From positions 1 through 31,680 of the IMG/VR virus record IMGVR_UViG_3300042945_003255: DNA of 31,680 nucleotides; one strand, written 5' to 3'. The notes under the pieces are model-generated. The model saw nothing but the letters and a program-made list of their open reading frames with translations. It had not been told where the DNA came from and searched no databases. Numbering within the stretch: the first letter of the stretch is position 1; each line of letters starts with the position of its first letter. Positions 1 to 8,152 of this stretch are shown here, piece by piece. The translations under genes and the position numbers were made by a program. The stretch comes from a virus.

Positions 1-11
1 CCCCACATTAC

Positions 12-800
12 ATGATGAAATATTACCTTGATTCTGAACAGTCTACTAGTTCTGATTTTGTTAGAAAATTTGATGGAAATAACACTAAAGGATTTACTGT
101 ATATTGTAAATTAGATCATCAACCAAATGTTGAATCTCCAGAAGTGATTATTGATAAGATAAAATCAAAATTTTATGATATGGTAATTTATGGATGCGTA
201 TATACACATCCTTGGTTTCCTCAGAGACAATGCTTAGACTACTTAGAGCATGTAAAAGAACATTATCCAAAAAATAAAGTTCATTTCATTGATGGTGCAG
301 ATGAACCTGATGATTTTGCTGGACAATCTGGTTTACATGAGTATGGGATAGTATGGAAAAGGGAATTGTATGATATTAGCATTGCAAATCCAATTTCCTT
401 TGCAATACCGGAGAGTCAATTTATAGATCATATTCCAACAAAAGAAAAAATATTTGGGCATGTTGTTCCTGGATATGCTGATACATACATTTTTGAAGAT
501 GAAAAATCATATTATGAAGATTATGCTAAATCTTATTATGGCAGAACCTGTAAAAAAATGGGATGGGATTGTTTGAGGCATTATGAAATTCTTGCGAATA
601 GAAGTATTCCATATTTTACTGATTTGAAAGATTGTCCTCCGTATATTATGACTTCTTTACCAAAATCTCTCATCTTAGAGACAAATAAATATGCGATGAA
701 AGGTAAGATACACCCTCAATATGATCAAATTTGTGAATATCTTTTTGACTTTTCTAAAAAGAATTTAACTACAAAAAAATTGGCTCAATTGTTTCTCTAA
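12..800 (+). CDS. Putative glycosyltransferase-like protein, possibly 5'-truncated
   Basis: The first ATG in the window gives 262 residues, but the frame is open to the left edge (no stop in bases 3-11), so the true start may lie outside. I see no clear ribosome binding site. The C-terminal third contains a stretch around residues 187-200 (GWDCLRHYEILANRSIPYF) followed by a Cys-Pro and a Leu-Pro-Lys segment. This resembles the end of CgeB/exostosin-like glycosyltransferases, where a conserved 'cLRhyEiLa...IPyF' block forms part of the nucleotide-sugar site. It lies three bases upstream of a sugar nucleotidyltransferase and heads a glycan cassette, which supports a role in surface polysaccharide or glycoconjugate synthesis. 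The family assignment rests on motif memory only, so the function is tentative. Confidence 0.55.
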   Translation: MMKYYLDSEQSTSSDFVRKFDGNNTKGFTVYCKLDHQPNVESPEVIIDKIKSKFYDMVIYGCVYTHPWFPQRQCLDYLEHVKEHYPKNKVHFIDGADEPDDFAGQSGLHEYGIVWKRELYDISIANPISFAIPESQFIDHIPTKEKIFGHVVPGYADTYIFEDEKSYYEDYAKSYYGRTCKKMGWDCLRHYEILANRSIPYFTDLKDCPPYIMTSLPKSLILETNKYAMKGKIHPQYDQICEYLFDFSKKNLTTKKLAQLFL

Positions 801-803
801 TTC

Positions 804-1517
804 ATGAACATTGTAATTCCAATGGCTGGGGAAGGAACTAGATTTCCCAGAGACACTTATAAAATTCCAAAACCATTAATTGAAATTAATGGGGTTCCAA
901 TGATTAAAATGGCAACAGAATCTTTGGGATTGAATGGAACTTATCACTTTGTGATAAGAAAGGATAGTTATTATGATCAGGTATGTACACTGCTTCATTC
1001 TATTTTTCCAACGTCTAAGATTATTAGTGTAGAGGAAACAACGGAAGGACCTGCATCGAGTTGTTTACTGTTTCGTGATTATATTAATAATGAAGATGAA
1101 TTGGTTGTTGCAAATTGTGATCAAATTATGTGGTGGGATTCTAATTTATTTCTCACTTCTGCAAGATACTATAAGTATGATGGTTTAGTTGTAACGTATA
1201 GTACTAATACTCCAAAAAACAGTTATGCTAGAATTGATAAAAAAGGTTTTGTTCAGGAAATAAAAGAAAAAGAAGTTATAAGTGATATTTCTTTAAATGG
1301 AATTCATTATTGGAGAAAGGGAAAGTATTTTGTACAAAGTGCAGAAAATATGATAAAATGCAATGATAGGGCTCCTAATGGAGAATTTTATGTTGGTCCA
1401 ACTTATAATCATATGATTAAACAAGGTCTCAAAGTTGGCATTCATCATATTCCGAATTGGCAACATAATCCAGTTGGCGTTCCAGAAGATTTAGAAACTT
1501 TTATTTCAAAATTATGA
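804..1517 (+). CDS. Sugar-phosphate nucleotidyltransferase
   Basis: A 237-residue protein starting MNIVIPMAGEGTRF, the nucleotide-binding signature (GxGxRF) of the NTP_transferase family, followed at about residues 22-27 by KPLIEI, the usual second conserved block. Family members join a sugar-1-phosphate to NTP, giving an NDP-sugar and pyrophosphate. The length is that of a catalytic domain alone, without the C-terminal left-handed beta-helix seen in GlmU-type enzymes. The Asp in VANCDQIMWW (about residues 103-111) matches the metal-binding Asp of the fold. The gene starts 3 bases after the previous stop and overlaps the cupin gene by 4 bases (ATGA), so the products probably act in one pathway. 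Which sugar and nucleotide are used cannot be read from sequence. Confidence 0.85.
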   Translation: MNIVIPMAGEGTRFPRDTYKIPKPLIEINGVPMIKMATESLGLNGTYHFVIRKDSYYDQVCTLLHSIFPTSKIISVEETTEGPASSCLLFRDYINNEDELVVANCDQIMWWDSNLFLTSARYYKYDGLVVTYSTNTPKNSYARIDKKGFVQEIKEKEVISDISLNGIHYWRKGKYFVQSAENMIKCNDRAPNGEFYVGPTYNHMIKQGLKVGIHHIPNWQHNPVGVPEDLETFISKL

Positions 1518-1834
1518 ATTTAAGTAATTTAAAGGACTATCATAGAGGGTGGATTATTGGTGATTTTGATCCATCTATCTTAAGAACGAAAGATTTTGAA
1601 GTTGGTGTTTTGTTTCATCCTAAGGGTGAAGTGTGGGCAGCACATTATCATAAAGATAGTGTAGAATATAATGTTCTTCTTTCTGGAAAAATGATGATTC
1701 AAGAAAAGGAGTTAAATAGTGGAGATGTATTTGTATTTGATAAGGGAGAAGTTGCAGATCCTATCTTTCTTGAAGACTGTACAGTAGTATGTGTAAAAGT
1801 TCCCTCCATTCCATCAGATAAATTTGAGGTTTAA
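1514..1834 (+). CDS. Small cupin-domain protein
   Basis: A 106-residue single-domain cupin. The first cupin motif is seen at about residues 37-60 (HYHKDSVEYNVLLSGKMMI): two histidines, then a glutamate and the 'l.G.m' turn. The second is reduced, with G-D-V-F-V-F around residues 70-75 and no obvious second histidine. Small cupins in glycan clusters are usually sugar epimerases or isomerases, or bind metal and sugar without catalysis. The start overlaps the nucleotidyltransferase stop by ATGA. The stop lies just before the RuBisCO-like gene, and the last codons of this gene contain that gene's ribosome binding site. Translation of the three genes is therefore probably coupled. The substrate is unknown. 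Confidence 0.75.
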   Translation: MNLSNLKDYHRGWIIGDFDPSILRTKDFEVGVLFHPKGEVWAAHYHKDSVEYNVLLSGKMMIQEKELNSGDVFVFDKGEVADPIFLEDCTVVCVKVPSIPSDKFEV

Positions 1835-1835
1835 A

Positions 1836-3074
1836 ATGAAGTTTTTTAGAGAATTAACCGAACAAGAAAAAAATCGTTGTGTGATTGCAACGTATTATAT
1901 TGAAGCACATCAACAAGTTGGAGATTTGAGAGATGCTGCCTGGAACCTTGCGATTGGGCAGAGTGTAGGCAATCCAAAGGTTCGTAATCGTTGGGAAAGC
2001 GATGAACTTTTTGAGCTTTCTTCATGTGTAATTTACGATACCGAAGAAAATCTTACGGGTGTCTATTCTGGGAAAGTTAAAATTGGTTTTCCGAAAGTAA
2101 ACACTGATTGGGAAGGTGATGGAATTTCACATCTTCTTTGTCAACTTATGGGAGGACAATTGGATATTGATGTTTTTAAAGCATGTAGACTTCAGAAGTT
2201 AGAGTTTCCTGCAGATGTTGAAGCATCTTTTCTTGGACCAAAGAATGGTATTGACGGTATTCGTAAGTTTGTCAATCGTTATGATAAACCACTTTCTGGT
2301 GCGATTGTAAAACCGAAGACTGGAATTTCTCCACAAACTCTTTCCGAAATGGTGAAAGAACTTCTTGATGGTGGTGTAGACTTTATCAAAGAAGATGAGA
2401 TTCTTTCTAACCCTTCATTCTGCCGTCTTGAAGATCGTGTAGAACTGATTTCTAATATTGTTAATAATTGTGGAAGGAATGTGATTTATGCCTTCTGCAT
2501 TAATGGTGATCACCATACTATTCTTGATCGTGCTAAATTTGTTGCAGACAATGGGGGCAATGGGATTCATATTAACTTCTGGTCTGGTCTTGGAGTTTAT
2601 AACTCTGTTAGAAAAATGGATTTACCTTTGTTTATTCACTATCAAAAGAGTGGTGATAAGATTCTGACTGATAAGAGACATGCATTTGGTATTGATTGGG
2701 ATGTTCTCTGCGATCTTGCAGGTCTTTGTGGTGTGGATACAATTCATGCTGGAATGTGGGGTGGATACTTGAGTGATGATGAGAATGAACTTCGCCAAAC
2801 TATGGAAACTCTTCACAGGCGTAATGTTCTTCCTGCATTGAGCTGTGGTATGCATCCTGGCATCGTAAACACTACGGCAGAGAAGTTTGGTACGGACTTC
2901 CTTGCTAACTGCGGAGGTGCCGTACACGGGCATCCAGGCGGCACTCTGGCGGGTGCTTTGGCAATGCGCCAAGCAATTGATAAGAATCCTGGACCAGAGT
3001 TTCGTGTTGCTATTGATAAGTGGGGTTATGAAACTGGTGGAGGTTCTTTACCCGAGTGGGTTTTAGATTTTTGA
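1836..3074 (+). CDS. RuBisCO-like protein (form IV type)
   Basis: A 412-residue protein with both RuBisCO large-subunit domains. I start it at ATG 1836, with GAGG at 1826-1829 as ribosome site; an in-frame TTG at 1824 is possible but less likely. The N-terminal domain ends near residue 145 and the TIM barrel follows. Aligned by eye to spinach numbering, K159 and K161 match K175 and K177 (IVKPKTG). K185, D187 and E188 match the carbamylated K201 and metal ligands D203 and E204 (DFIKEDE). H268 matches H294, H304 matches H327, and S336 and G338 match S379 and G381. The loop-6 lysine K334 is replaced by Y311, R295 by Y269, H298 by S272, and the N-terminal Thr-Trp pair is missing. The enolase/metal site is thus kept while carboxylation residues are lost, as in form IV proteins. 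Characterised relatives are MtnW-type enolases, methylthioribulose-phosphate isomerases and oxo-isoapionate decarboxylases. Its place in a glycan cassette suggests ketose-phosphate chemistry, which is inference. G+C is visibly higher than in the flanking genes, most of all at the 3' end. Confidence 0.9.
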   Translation: MKFFRELTEQEKNRCVIATYYIEAHQQVGDLRDAAWNLAIGQSVGNPKVRNRWESDELFELSSCVIYDTEENLTGVYSGKVKIGFPKVNTDWEGDGISHLLCQLMGGQLDIDVFKACRLQKLEFPADVEASFLGPKNGIDGIRKFVNRYDKPLSGAIVKPKTGISPQTLSEMVKELLDGGVDFIKEDEILSNPSFCRLEDRVELISNIVNNCGRNVIYAFCINGDHHTILDRAKFVADNGGNGIHINFWSGLGVYNSVRKMDLPLFIHYQKSGDKILTDKRHAFGIDWDVLCDLAGLCGVDTIHAGMWGGYLSDDENELRQTMETLHRRNVLPALSCGMHPGIVNTTAEKFGTDFLANCGGAVHGHPGGTLAGALAMRQAIDKNPGPEFRVAIDKWGYETGGGSLPEWVLDF

Positions 3075-3089
3075 TGGAGATATTTAAAA

Positions 3090-4655
3090 ATGTATGATTT
3101 TTGTGTTAACACTTTAGATTTATTTGCGAATAAAATTCGTGAGGTTTATGGAAATACAGATCCAGAAATTATCTTAGAGATAGGATCTCGTGATTTAAAT
3201 TCTAGTATAGAAATTTTAAGTCATTTTCCAAATTCAAGAATAATTGCTTTTGAACCGACCCCAGAACAATATAATATGTGTTTTGAAAAATCTAAACACT
3301 ATGAAAATATAGAAGTTTATAATTTCGCATTGTCCGACGAGGAAGGTGAGGTTGATTTTTGGGTTGTTGATGGAAATGTCGGTGGTTCTTCAATGTTTGA
3401 ACCTATTGATGTTCCTTATAGTTCTGGAACCTGGAATAAGATAAAAGTTCAATCAAAAAGATTAGATAGTTTTTTGAAATCAATTGGTGTTGAAAAGGTT
3501 GATTGTATCTGGATGGATACTCAAGGGGCAGAATTAAAAGTTCTTAAAGGTATGGGAACTTATTTGGATTCTGTTAAAGTTATTCATACTGAAGCATGTC
3601 CAAAACCATACTATAAAGGACAAGCAGTGAAAAGTGATTTGGAAAATTATTTAATCGGAAATAATTTTAGATTGGATCAGTTTATACCTGCTCCCAATCA
3701 CCCATATGAAGAAGGTGATTGGATTTGTGTTAGAACTAAAGAAACTCAAAGAATATCTTTAATTTGTGCATGTAAAAATAGATATAATGCTCTTAGAATT
3801 GCATTAAATTCTTGGTTGGCATTTGATCAAATACATGAAATTATAATTGTTGATTGGGATTCTGATAAATCTATTTCTCATCTTTCTAAATTGGACGATA
3901 GAATTAAAATTATTGAAGTAAAAAATAAGCAATACTTTAATCAACCACAACCTTTAAATCTTGCTGCAAGTATTGCCACTGGAAATTATATTTTAAAAGT
4001 AGATTGTGATTACATTATCAATCCATATTATAATTTCTTTGATGCTTATCCAGTTGATAATCAAAGTTTTGTTTCTGGAAAAAGCAATTATCAAGCTCCA
4101 GAATATTATTCCGAATCTTACGGTGGATATGTAATTGATATGCACCAAATGAAACCAGAAGAAATTGTTGATTACACTGTTTCCTATAGTCCATATTTTA
4201 AATTCTTAATAGGTCTTTTATTAATCAGTAAAGAAAACTTTTTCAAATGTGGTGGGTATAATGAAAATTTATCTAAGTGTTATGCATTTGAAGATGAAGA
4301 GTTCTATGAAAGGTTAAAATTGATGGGTCTTAAAGAGACTAGATTGAGACACGATTATCACACTATTCATCTTCCACATCCTGATAAAAAAAGAACAGAA
4401 CATTTTGAAGGATTTTCTTGGGAATCTGATTTTATAAAAATGGTTCAAGAAAATATGAGAAATCAAGGACATACTGAACAAGAAGTTCAATGGCAAGTTG
4501 AATATGCTTTGGCACAGAAACATATTGATCAAAATAAAGAAATGGTCGGTGAAATTACTGAGTATTATGTTGAACCAAAATCTAAGTGGAGAGTTTATGA
4601 AATGTGTAAAAATGTCTACAACGCTATAGAAGTTTTAGCATTGAATAATTCATGA
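3090..4655 (+). CDS. FkbM-family methyltransferase fused to GT-A glycosyltransferase
   Basis: A 521-residue two-domain protein. Residues about 25-215 form an FkbM-type SAM-dependent methyltransferase: the SAM loop reads ILEIGSRD (28-35), the acidic end of strand 2 is AFEPTPEQ (53-60), and the family signature is WMDTQGAELKVLKG (141-154). From about residue 221 a GT-A glycosyltransferase begins (ISLICACKNR, 222-231), with the DxD metal motif DCD at 305-307 and a galactosyltransferase-like C-terminal block with acidic residues (AFEDEEF). FkbM domains O-methylate sugars, so one polypeptide could transfer a sugar and methylate it or its neighbour. GGAGA just after the RuBisCO-like stop serves as ribosome site. 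The 3' end overlaps the next gene by ATGA. Confidence 0.85.
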   Translation: MYDFCVNTLDLFANKIREVYGNTDPEIILEIGSRDLNSSIEILSHFPNSRIIAFEPTPEQYNMCFEKSKHYENIEVYNFALSDEEGEVDFWVVDGNVGGSSMFEPIDVPYSSGTWNKIKVQSKRLDSFLKSIGVEKVDCIWMDTQGAELKVLKGMGTYLDSVKVIHTEACPKPYYKGQAVKSDLENYLIGNNFRLDQFIPAPNHPYEEGDWICVRTKETQRISLICACKNRYNALRIALNSWLAFDQIHEIIIVDWDSDKSISHLSKLDDRIKIIEVKNKQYFNQPQPLNLAASIATGNYILKVDCDYIINPYYNFFDAYPVDNQSFVSGKSNYQAPEYYSESYGGYVIDMHQMKPEEIVDYTVSYSPYFKFLIGLLLISKENFFKCGGYNENLSKCYAFEDEEFYERLKLMGLKETRLRHDYHTIHLPHPDKKRTEHFEGFSWESDFIKMVQENMRNQGHTEQEVQWQVEYALAQKHIDQNKEMVGEITEYYVEPKSKWRVYEMCKNVYNAIEVLALNNS

Positions 4656-5458
4656 ACTATTCTGATTTTACATTAGTTGTTCAAGGTCCAACTAATGATC
4701 TTACTAAAATAGATTTTTTGGATTCTATTGATTACTATCAATCTTTATTCTCTAAAATAGTACTATCAACTTACGACGAGCATATTTGCACAAATCAAAA
4801 ACTTTTAAAAATATGCGAAGAAAAAAGTATTCAAATAGTTACTCAAAGTGTAACTAATGGAATAAACAATTTATCATTCAAAGATTTTGATGAGAATCAT
4901 GAAATAGATAATGACTGTGGAATCAAATTTCAAACTGTCAGTACGTTAAATGGGTTGAACAATGTTTCTACTCCTTATGTTTTAAAACATAGAGTGGATG
5001 AAAGATATTCGAATTTACACTTGATTCTAGATAAGTTTTTATTGGATACCGAAAAACTGGTAACTGGTGGAACGTTTTTTGGACAAAAAGTTTATTTTGA
5101 ATATTGTGCGGCAGATCATTTAATGGTGTCTAAAACTAATAAAATGATAAAGACATTTGAAAAAACTCTAGAAATGATAAATTCTGGTATATTAGATAGT
5201 GGGCCAGAAATAATGTACACTAAAAATTTTATTAGAATATCTGGAGAAGATCCTACAAGTGAAAATCATGACATGCTTATGAGAAAGTATATTGATTTTT
5301 TACCAGACAAATATATGGAACCATTTGTTATACGTGCAAATCATTGGAATCAGATTTGGACGACTGCAGATTCACTTGGATACAGAAGAAATGAATATGA
5401 AACTATAGATGATATGATAAACAGTGAAATTGTAGTTTTAAATCAATTTTATAACTAA
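4652..5458 (+). CDS. WavE-like lipopolysaccharide synthesis protein (first copy)
   Basis: A 268-residue protein with the pattern of the WavE family (named after a Vibrio cholerae LPS-core gene): an N-terminal VVQGP at residues 9-13 after a beta strand, a central 'QTVSTLNGL..VSTPYVLKHRVDERY' pattern (described here in pieces) near residues 93-120, and a C-terminal HWNQIW. The segment KHRVDERY resembles the KxRxD..Y motif thought to be part of the donor site. It starts inside the stop region of the previous gene (ATGA) and ends one base before the next start. A diverged relative lies at 7321-8121, so the cassette carries two members. It probably acts as a glycosyltransferase on host-derived or phage-specified glycans; the acceptor is unknown. 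Confidence 0.7.
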   Translation: MNYSDFTLVVQGPTNDLTKIDFLDSIDYYQSLFSKIVLSTYDEHICTNQKLLKICEEKSIQIVTQSVTNGINNLSFKDFDENHEIDNDCGIKFQTVSTLNGLNNVSTPYVLKHRVDERYSNLHLILDKFLLDTEKLVTGGTFFGQKVYFEYCAADHLMVSKTNKMIKTFEKTLEMINSGILDSGPEIMYTKNFIRISGEDPTSENHDMLMRKYIDFLPDKYMEPFVIRANHWNQIWTTADSLGYRRNEYETIDDMINSEIVVLNQFYN

Positions 5459-5459
5459 T

Positions 5460-5939
5460 ATGAAAATTATATCTCATCGTGGTAATTTGAATTCTATAAA
5501 TCCAGTAGAAGAAAATAAACCAGAATATATTGAGAATGCAATTCTAGAGGGATTTGATGTTGAAGTTGATTTAAGAGTGGAAGATAATCAATGCTATCTT
5601 GGTCACGATAATCCTCAATATTTTGTAACTATGGAGTGGTTAAGAAAATATAAGGATGTTCTTTGGATTCATTGCAAAAATCGTGAAGCACTTGAAAAAA
5701 TGTCAAGTTCTGTGGTAAAATTTAACTACTTCTGGCATCAAAACGATAGTTATACGCTAACAAGTAGTGGAATTGGGTGGGTTCTTGTAGGACAAATTCC
5801 ATATTCAAATTCAGTAATTGTATTACCAGAGAATGTTAAATTGTATTCTCAACATCCAGAATACATAAAAAATAGTTTTGGTATATGCACAGACAAACCA
5901 ATTTTTTATAGAGATAAAATTAATGGAGGTAATCAATGA
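5460..5939 (+). CDS. Short glycerophosphodiester phosphodiesterase-like protein
   Basis: A 159-residue protein with the N-terminal half of the GDPD TIM-barrel signature: HRG at residues 6-8, a glutamate-aspartate pair in VEVDLR (E35 and D37) and a histidine in LGHD (H49). These match the two catalytic histidines and the metal-binding acidic residues of glycerophosphodiester phosphodiesterases. At 159 residues it is far shorter than the usual 240-350, so it is either a reduced barrel or a specialised variant of the kind found in polysaccharide clusters. Possible roles are removal of glycerophosphate from a glycan, or handling of a phosphodiester-linked sugar. It lies between a WavE-like gene and a GT25 gene and overlaps the latter by ATGA. 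Confidence 0.65.
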   Translation: MKIISHRGNLNSINPVEENKPEYIENAILEGFDVEVDLRVEDNQCYLGHDNPQYFVTMEWLRKYKDVLWIHCKNREALEKMSSSVVKFNYFWHQNDSYTLTSSGIGWVLVGQIPYSNSVIVLPENVKLYSQHPEYIKNSFGICTDKPIFYRDKINGGNQ

Positions 5940-7321
5940 ATAGTTCGTTAATGATGGCAAGTTATCCCGACCAAAAACAAAAATTGAATAATTTTCCAAA
6001 AGTTTATTATATTAGTTTGGAAGAAAGTGAAGATAGGAGGGAAAACCTGAGAAAAAGTTTTTTAAAATATGGAGTTTATGATTTACAAGGAGTAATTTCT
6101 AAAAGATATTCAGAATCATCCGATCAAGTTTCTGGACCACAATTGCATATTCTTGATGGGGGAACTATTGGATGTGTAGTTTCTCATATTAAAATGATTA
6201 AAAAATGGTATGAGGAAACTGATGACGAATATGCATTCTTTTGTGAGGATGATCTTAGTCTAGAAACTGTTTCTAATTGGAATTTTACTTGGAATGATTT
6301 TGTAAATAATCTTCCCGAAGATTGGGATTGTGTACAATTATGTTGCATTAAACCATCGCACGATTCTATTGTTCTTAAAGAACGATCCATGTATGATTGG
6401 TCGGTGACCGCATACATTATGAAGCGCAATTATGCTAAAAAAATTATAGATCGTTACTGTTTTGGTGATAAGTTTAATCTTGAAATTTACGGAACAGATT
6501 TTTATCCTATGCCGGAAACTGTTCTTTTTTATGATATTGGAAAAGTTTACGCTGTAGATTTATTTGTCGAAGAGGTAAAGTTCCAATCAACTTTTACTGA
6601 AACTGCAAATATTGAAGGTGGTACTAAAGACCATCATGCAGAGAGTCAGGAATTTGTTTCTTCTTGGTGGGAAAAGAACGGACAAAATATTACGATTGAG
6701 GAACTTGTGGGAACTGAACAACCAAAACCAAAAAGAGAAAAAACTGAATTAGAGGATCTTTTGACTAAGTTTTCTCTTGATACTGAAAATGCAATTCATA
6801 ATTTTAATCTTGGCGTTTGGTACGAAAACGGTGGGCATACTGCACCAGCTCTTTCTTATTACTTAAGAGCAGCAGAAAGATCTGAAGATGATAATCTTAC
6901 CTATGAGGCACTTATTAGAGGATCTTATTGTTATGATAAACAGGGAACTAGAGACAATAGTTCTAAGTCCCTTTTAACACAAGCACTTTGTTCTGTACCA
7001 TCTAGACCAGAGGCATATTTCCTTTTGAGTAGATTTGCTGAAAGAAGAAGTCAGTGGATGGAAGCATATACTTTTGCTTGTCAAGGTTTAGAATATTCAA
7101 CATTTGATCACCCAGATCTTATTACTGATGTTGAGTATCCTGGTAAATACGGTCTAATTTATCAAAAAGCACTTTCTGGATGGTGGTGGGGTAAGTCTGA
7201 AGAATGTAAAGAATTATTCCAAGATCTTATGACAAATTATGAAATGAATGATTATTATCTAGAAAGATCTAAGGAGAATATTGCAAGTTTTAATCTTGAA
7301 ATCGTAGAAAAAAAGAATTGA
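5936..7321 (+). CDS. GT25-family glycosyltransferase with C-terminal TPR-like repeats
   Basis: A 461-residue protein. Residues about 20-210 match glycosyltransferase family 25 (LPS-type galactosyltransferases): YYISLEESEDRRENL (24-38), GCVVSHIKMI (79-88) and FFCEDDLS (101-108), whose EDD is the family's metal-binding acidic motif. After a charged linker near 260-272, residues about 279-440 are helical with a TPR-like pattern (NFNLGVWYENGG, then two or three A-rich helix pairs with regularly spaced aromatics), a likely scaffold for partners or a glycan chain. GGAGG at 5924-5928 is a good ribosome site and overlaps the end of the GDPD-like gene. Confidence 0.75.
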   Translation: MNSSLMMASYPDQKQKLNNFPKVYYISLEESEDRRENLRKSFLKYGVYDLQGVISKRYSESSDQVSGPQLHILDGGTIGCVVSHIKMIKKWYEETDDEYAFFCEDDLSLETVSNWNFTWNDFVNNLPEDWDCVQLCCIKPSHDSIVLKERSMYDWSVTAYIMKRNYAKKIIDRYCFGDKFNLEIYGTDFYPMPETVLFYDIGKVYAVDLFVEEVKFQSTFTETANIEGGTKDHHAESQEFVSSWWEKNGQNITIEELVGTEQPKPKREKTELEDLLTKFSLDTENAIHNFNLGVWYENGGHTAPALSYYLRAAERSEDDNLTYEALIRGSYCYDKQGTRDNSSKSLLTQALCSVPSRPEAYFLLSRFAERRSQWMEAYTFACQGLEYSTFDHPDLITDVEYPGKYGLIYQKALSGWWWGKSEECKELFQDLMTNYEMNDYYLERSKENIASFNLEIVEKKN

Positions 7322-8121
7322 TGCAGAATAATAACTTTGAAAAAATTGATATTGTTCTGCAAGGGCGATACGATGAATTTACTAATGAAGTCATAGATTC
7401 TTATTTTGAATTGCCATTCGTAAACAACATTATTCTTTCTTGTTGGGAGGATGATGTTGTTACCTACATTCCGAATTCAAGATTCTTTGTTATTTCAAAT
7501 AAGTTTCCGATTACACCAGGAACAGATAATAGAAATCTGCAAATTGTGACTTCTTTTGCTGGTTTGCAAAAAGTTACAACTGAATACGCAATTAAAATGA
7601 GAACTGATCAAAAATACACTCATCAAAGTATGATGAACATGTATCAGTTCTTTATAGAGCACAGGAATGAAGACCGAATTTTTGTTCCTGGAATGTATCC
7701 ACACCTTTTATTCCACCCAAGAGATCATGTTTTTTGGGGTAAAACCGAACACTTAATTAAAATGTTTGATATTCCCCTTGAAATAAATGGACTTGTTGAC
7801 AAAGTGAGAATAAGTAAGTATGATCTATGGAAATATTATGGACACTTTATAAGAACTGAAACTTATATTGGAGCACATTATTGTTCTAATTATGATGATA
7901 GGATTAAACTGTTTTTACTTTATCCTAACGAATATCTTTATGATTATGCTCCTAAATGGCAAGAAGTTTATGAAATTAGTCAAAATTTGAATAAAAAAAT
8001 ATTTAAATCATTTCCAAAAACTGATATTGATTTAATGTGGCCCAAAAAACAATTAAATTTTTATCCATATGAAGATCAAAAAAATGGATACAATGAATGT
8101 TGGCATGAAGATGGGTATTAA
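7321..8121 (+). CDS. WavE-like lipopolysaccharide synthesis protein (second copy)
   Basis: A 266-residue protein from ATG 7321, directly after the previous coding frame; an in-frame TTG at 7318 is the alternative. It has the WavE pattern: IVLQGR at residues 11-16, NLQIVTSFAGLQKV near 70-83, and KMRTDQKY near 91-98. This parallels the copy at 4652-5458 block by block, although overall identity is low, so the two are probably anciently diverged paralogues with different specificities. It is the last gene of the glycan cassette. A late-promoter-like motif and the glutaredoxin gene follow it. Confidence 0.65.
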   Translation: MQNNNFEKIDIVLQGRYDEFTNEVIDSYFELPFVNNIILSCWEDDVVTYIPNSRFFVISNKFPITPGTDNRNLQIVTSFAGLQKVTTEYAIKMRTDQKYTHQSMMNMYQFFIEHRNEDRIFVPGMYPHLLFHPRDHVFWGKTEHLIKMFDIPLEINGLVDKVRISKYDLWKYYGHFIRTETYIGAHYCSNYDDRIKLFLLYPNEYLYDYAPKWQEVYEISQNLNKKIFKSFPKTDIDLMWPKKQLNFYPYEDQKNGYNECWHEDGY

Positions 8122-8127
8122 TAAATA
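8121..8127 (+). promoter_or_regulatory. Late-promoter-like motif ATAAATA
   Basis: ATAAATA within TTAATAAATATTAAAC, 25 bases upstream of the glutaredoxin start, in the only sizeable gap of this stretch. It resembles T4 TATAAATA and the CTAAATA/NATAAATA late motif described for cyanomyoviruses. The motif is short and the genome AT-rich, so position is the main support. Confidence 0.4.
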
Positions 8128-8152
8128 TTAAACAAAAAACTATTAACTAATT

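Noticed and set aside
1836-3074. A functional CO2-fixing RuBisCO
   Set aside because: The loop-6 lysine, the Arg that binds the P1 phosphate and the N-terminal Thr-Trp pair are replaced, so carboxylation is not expected.
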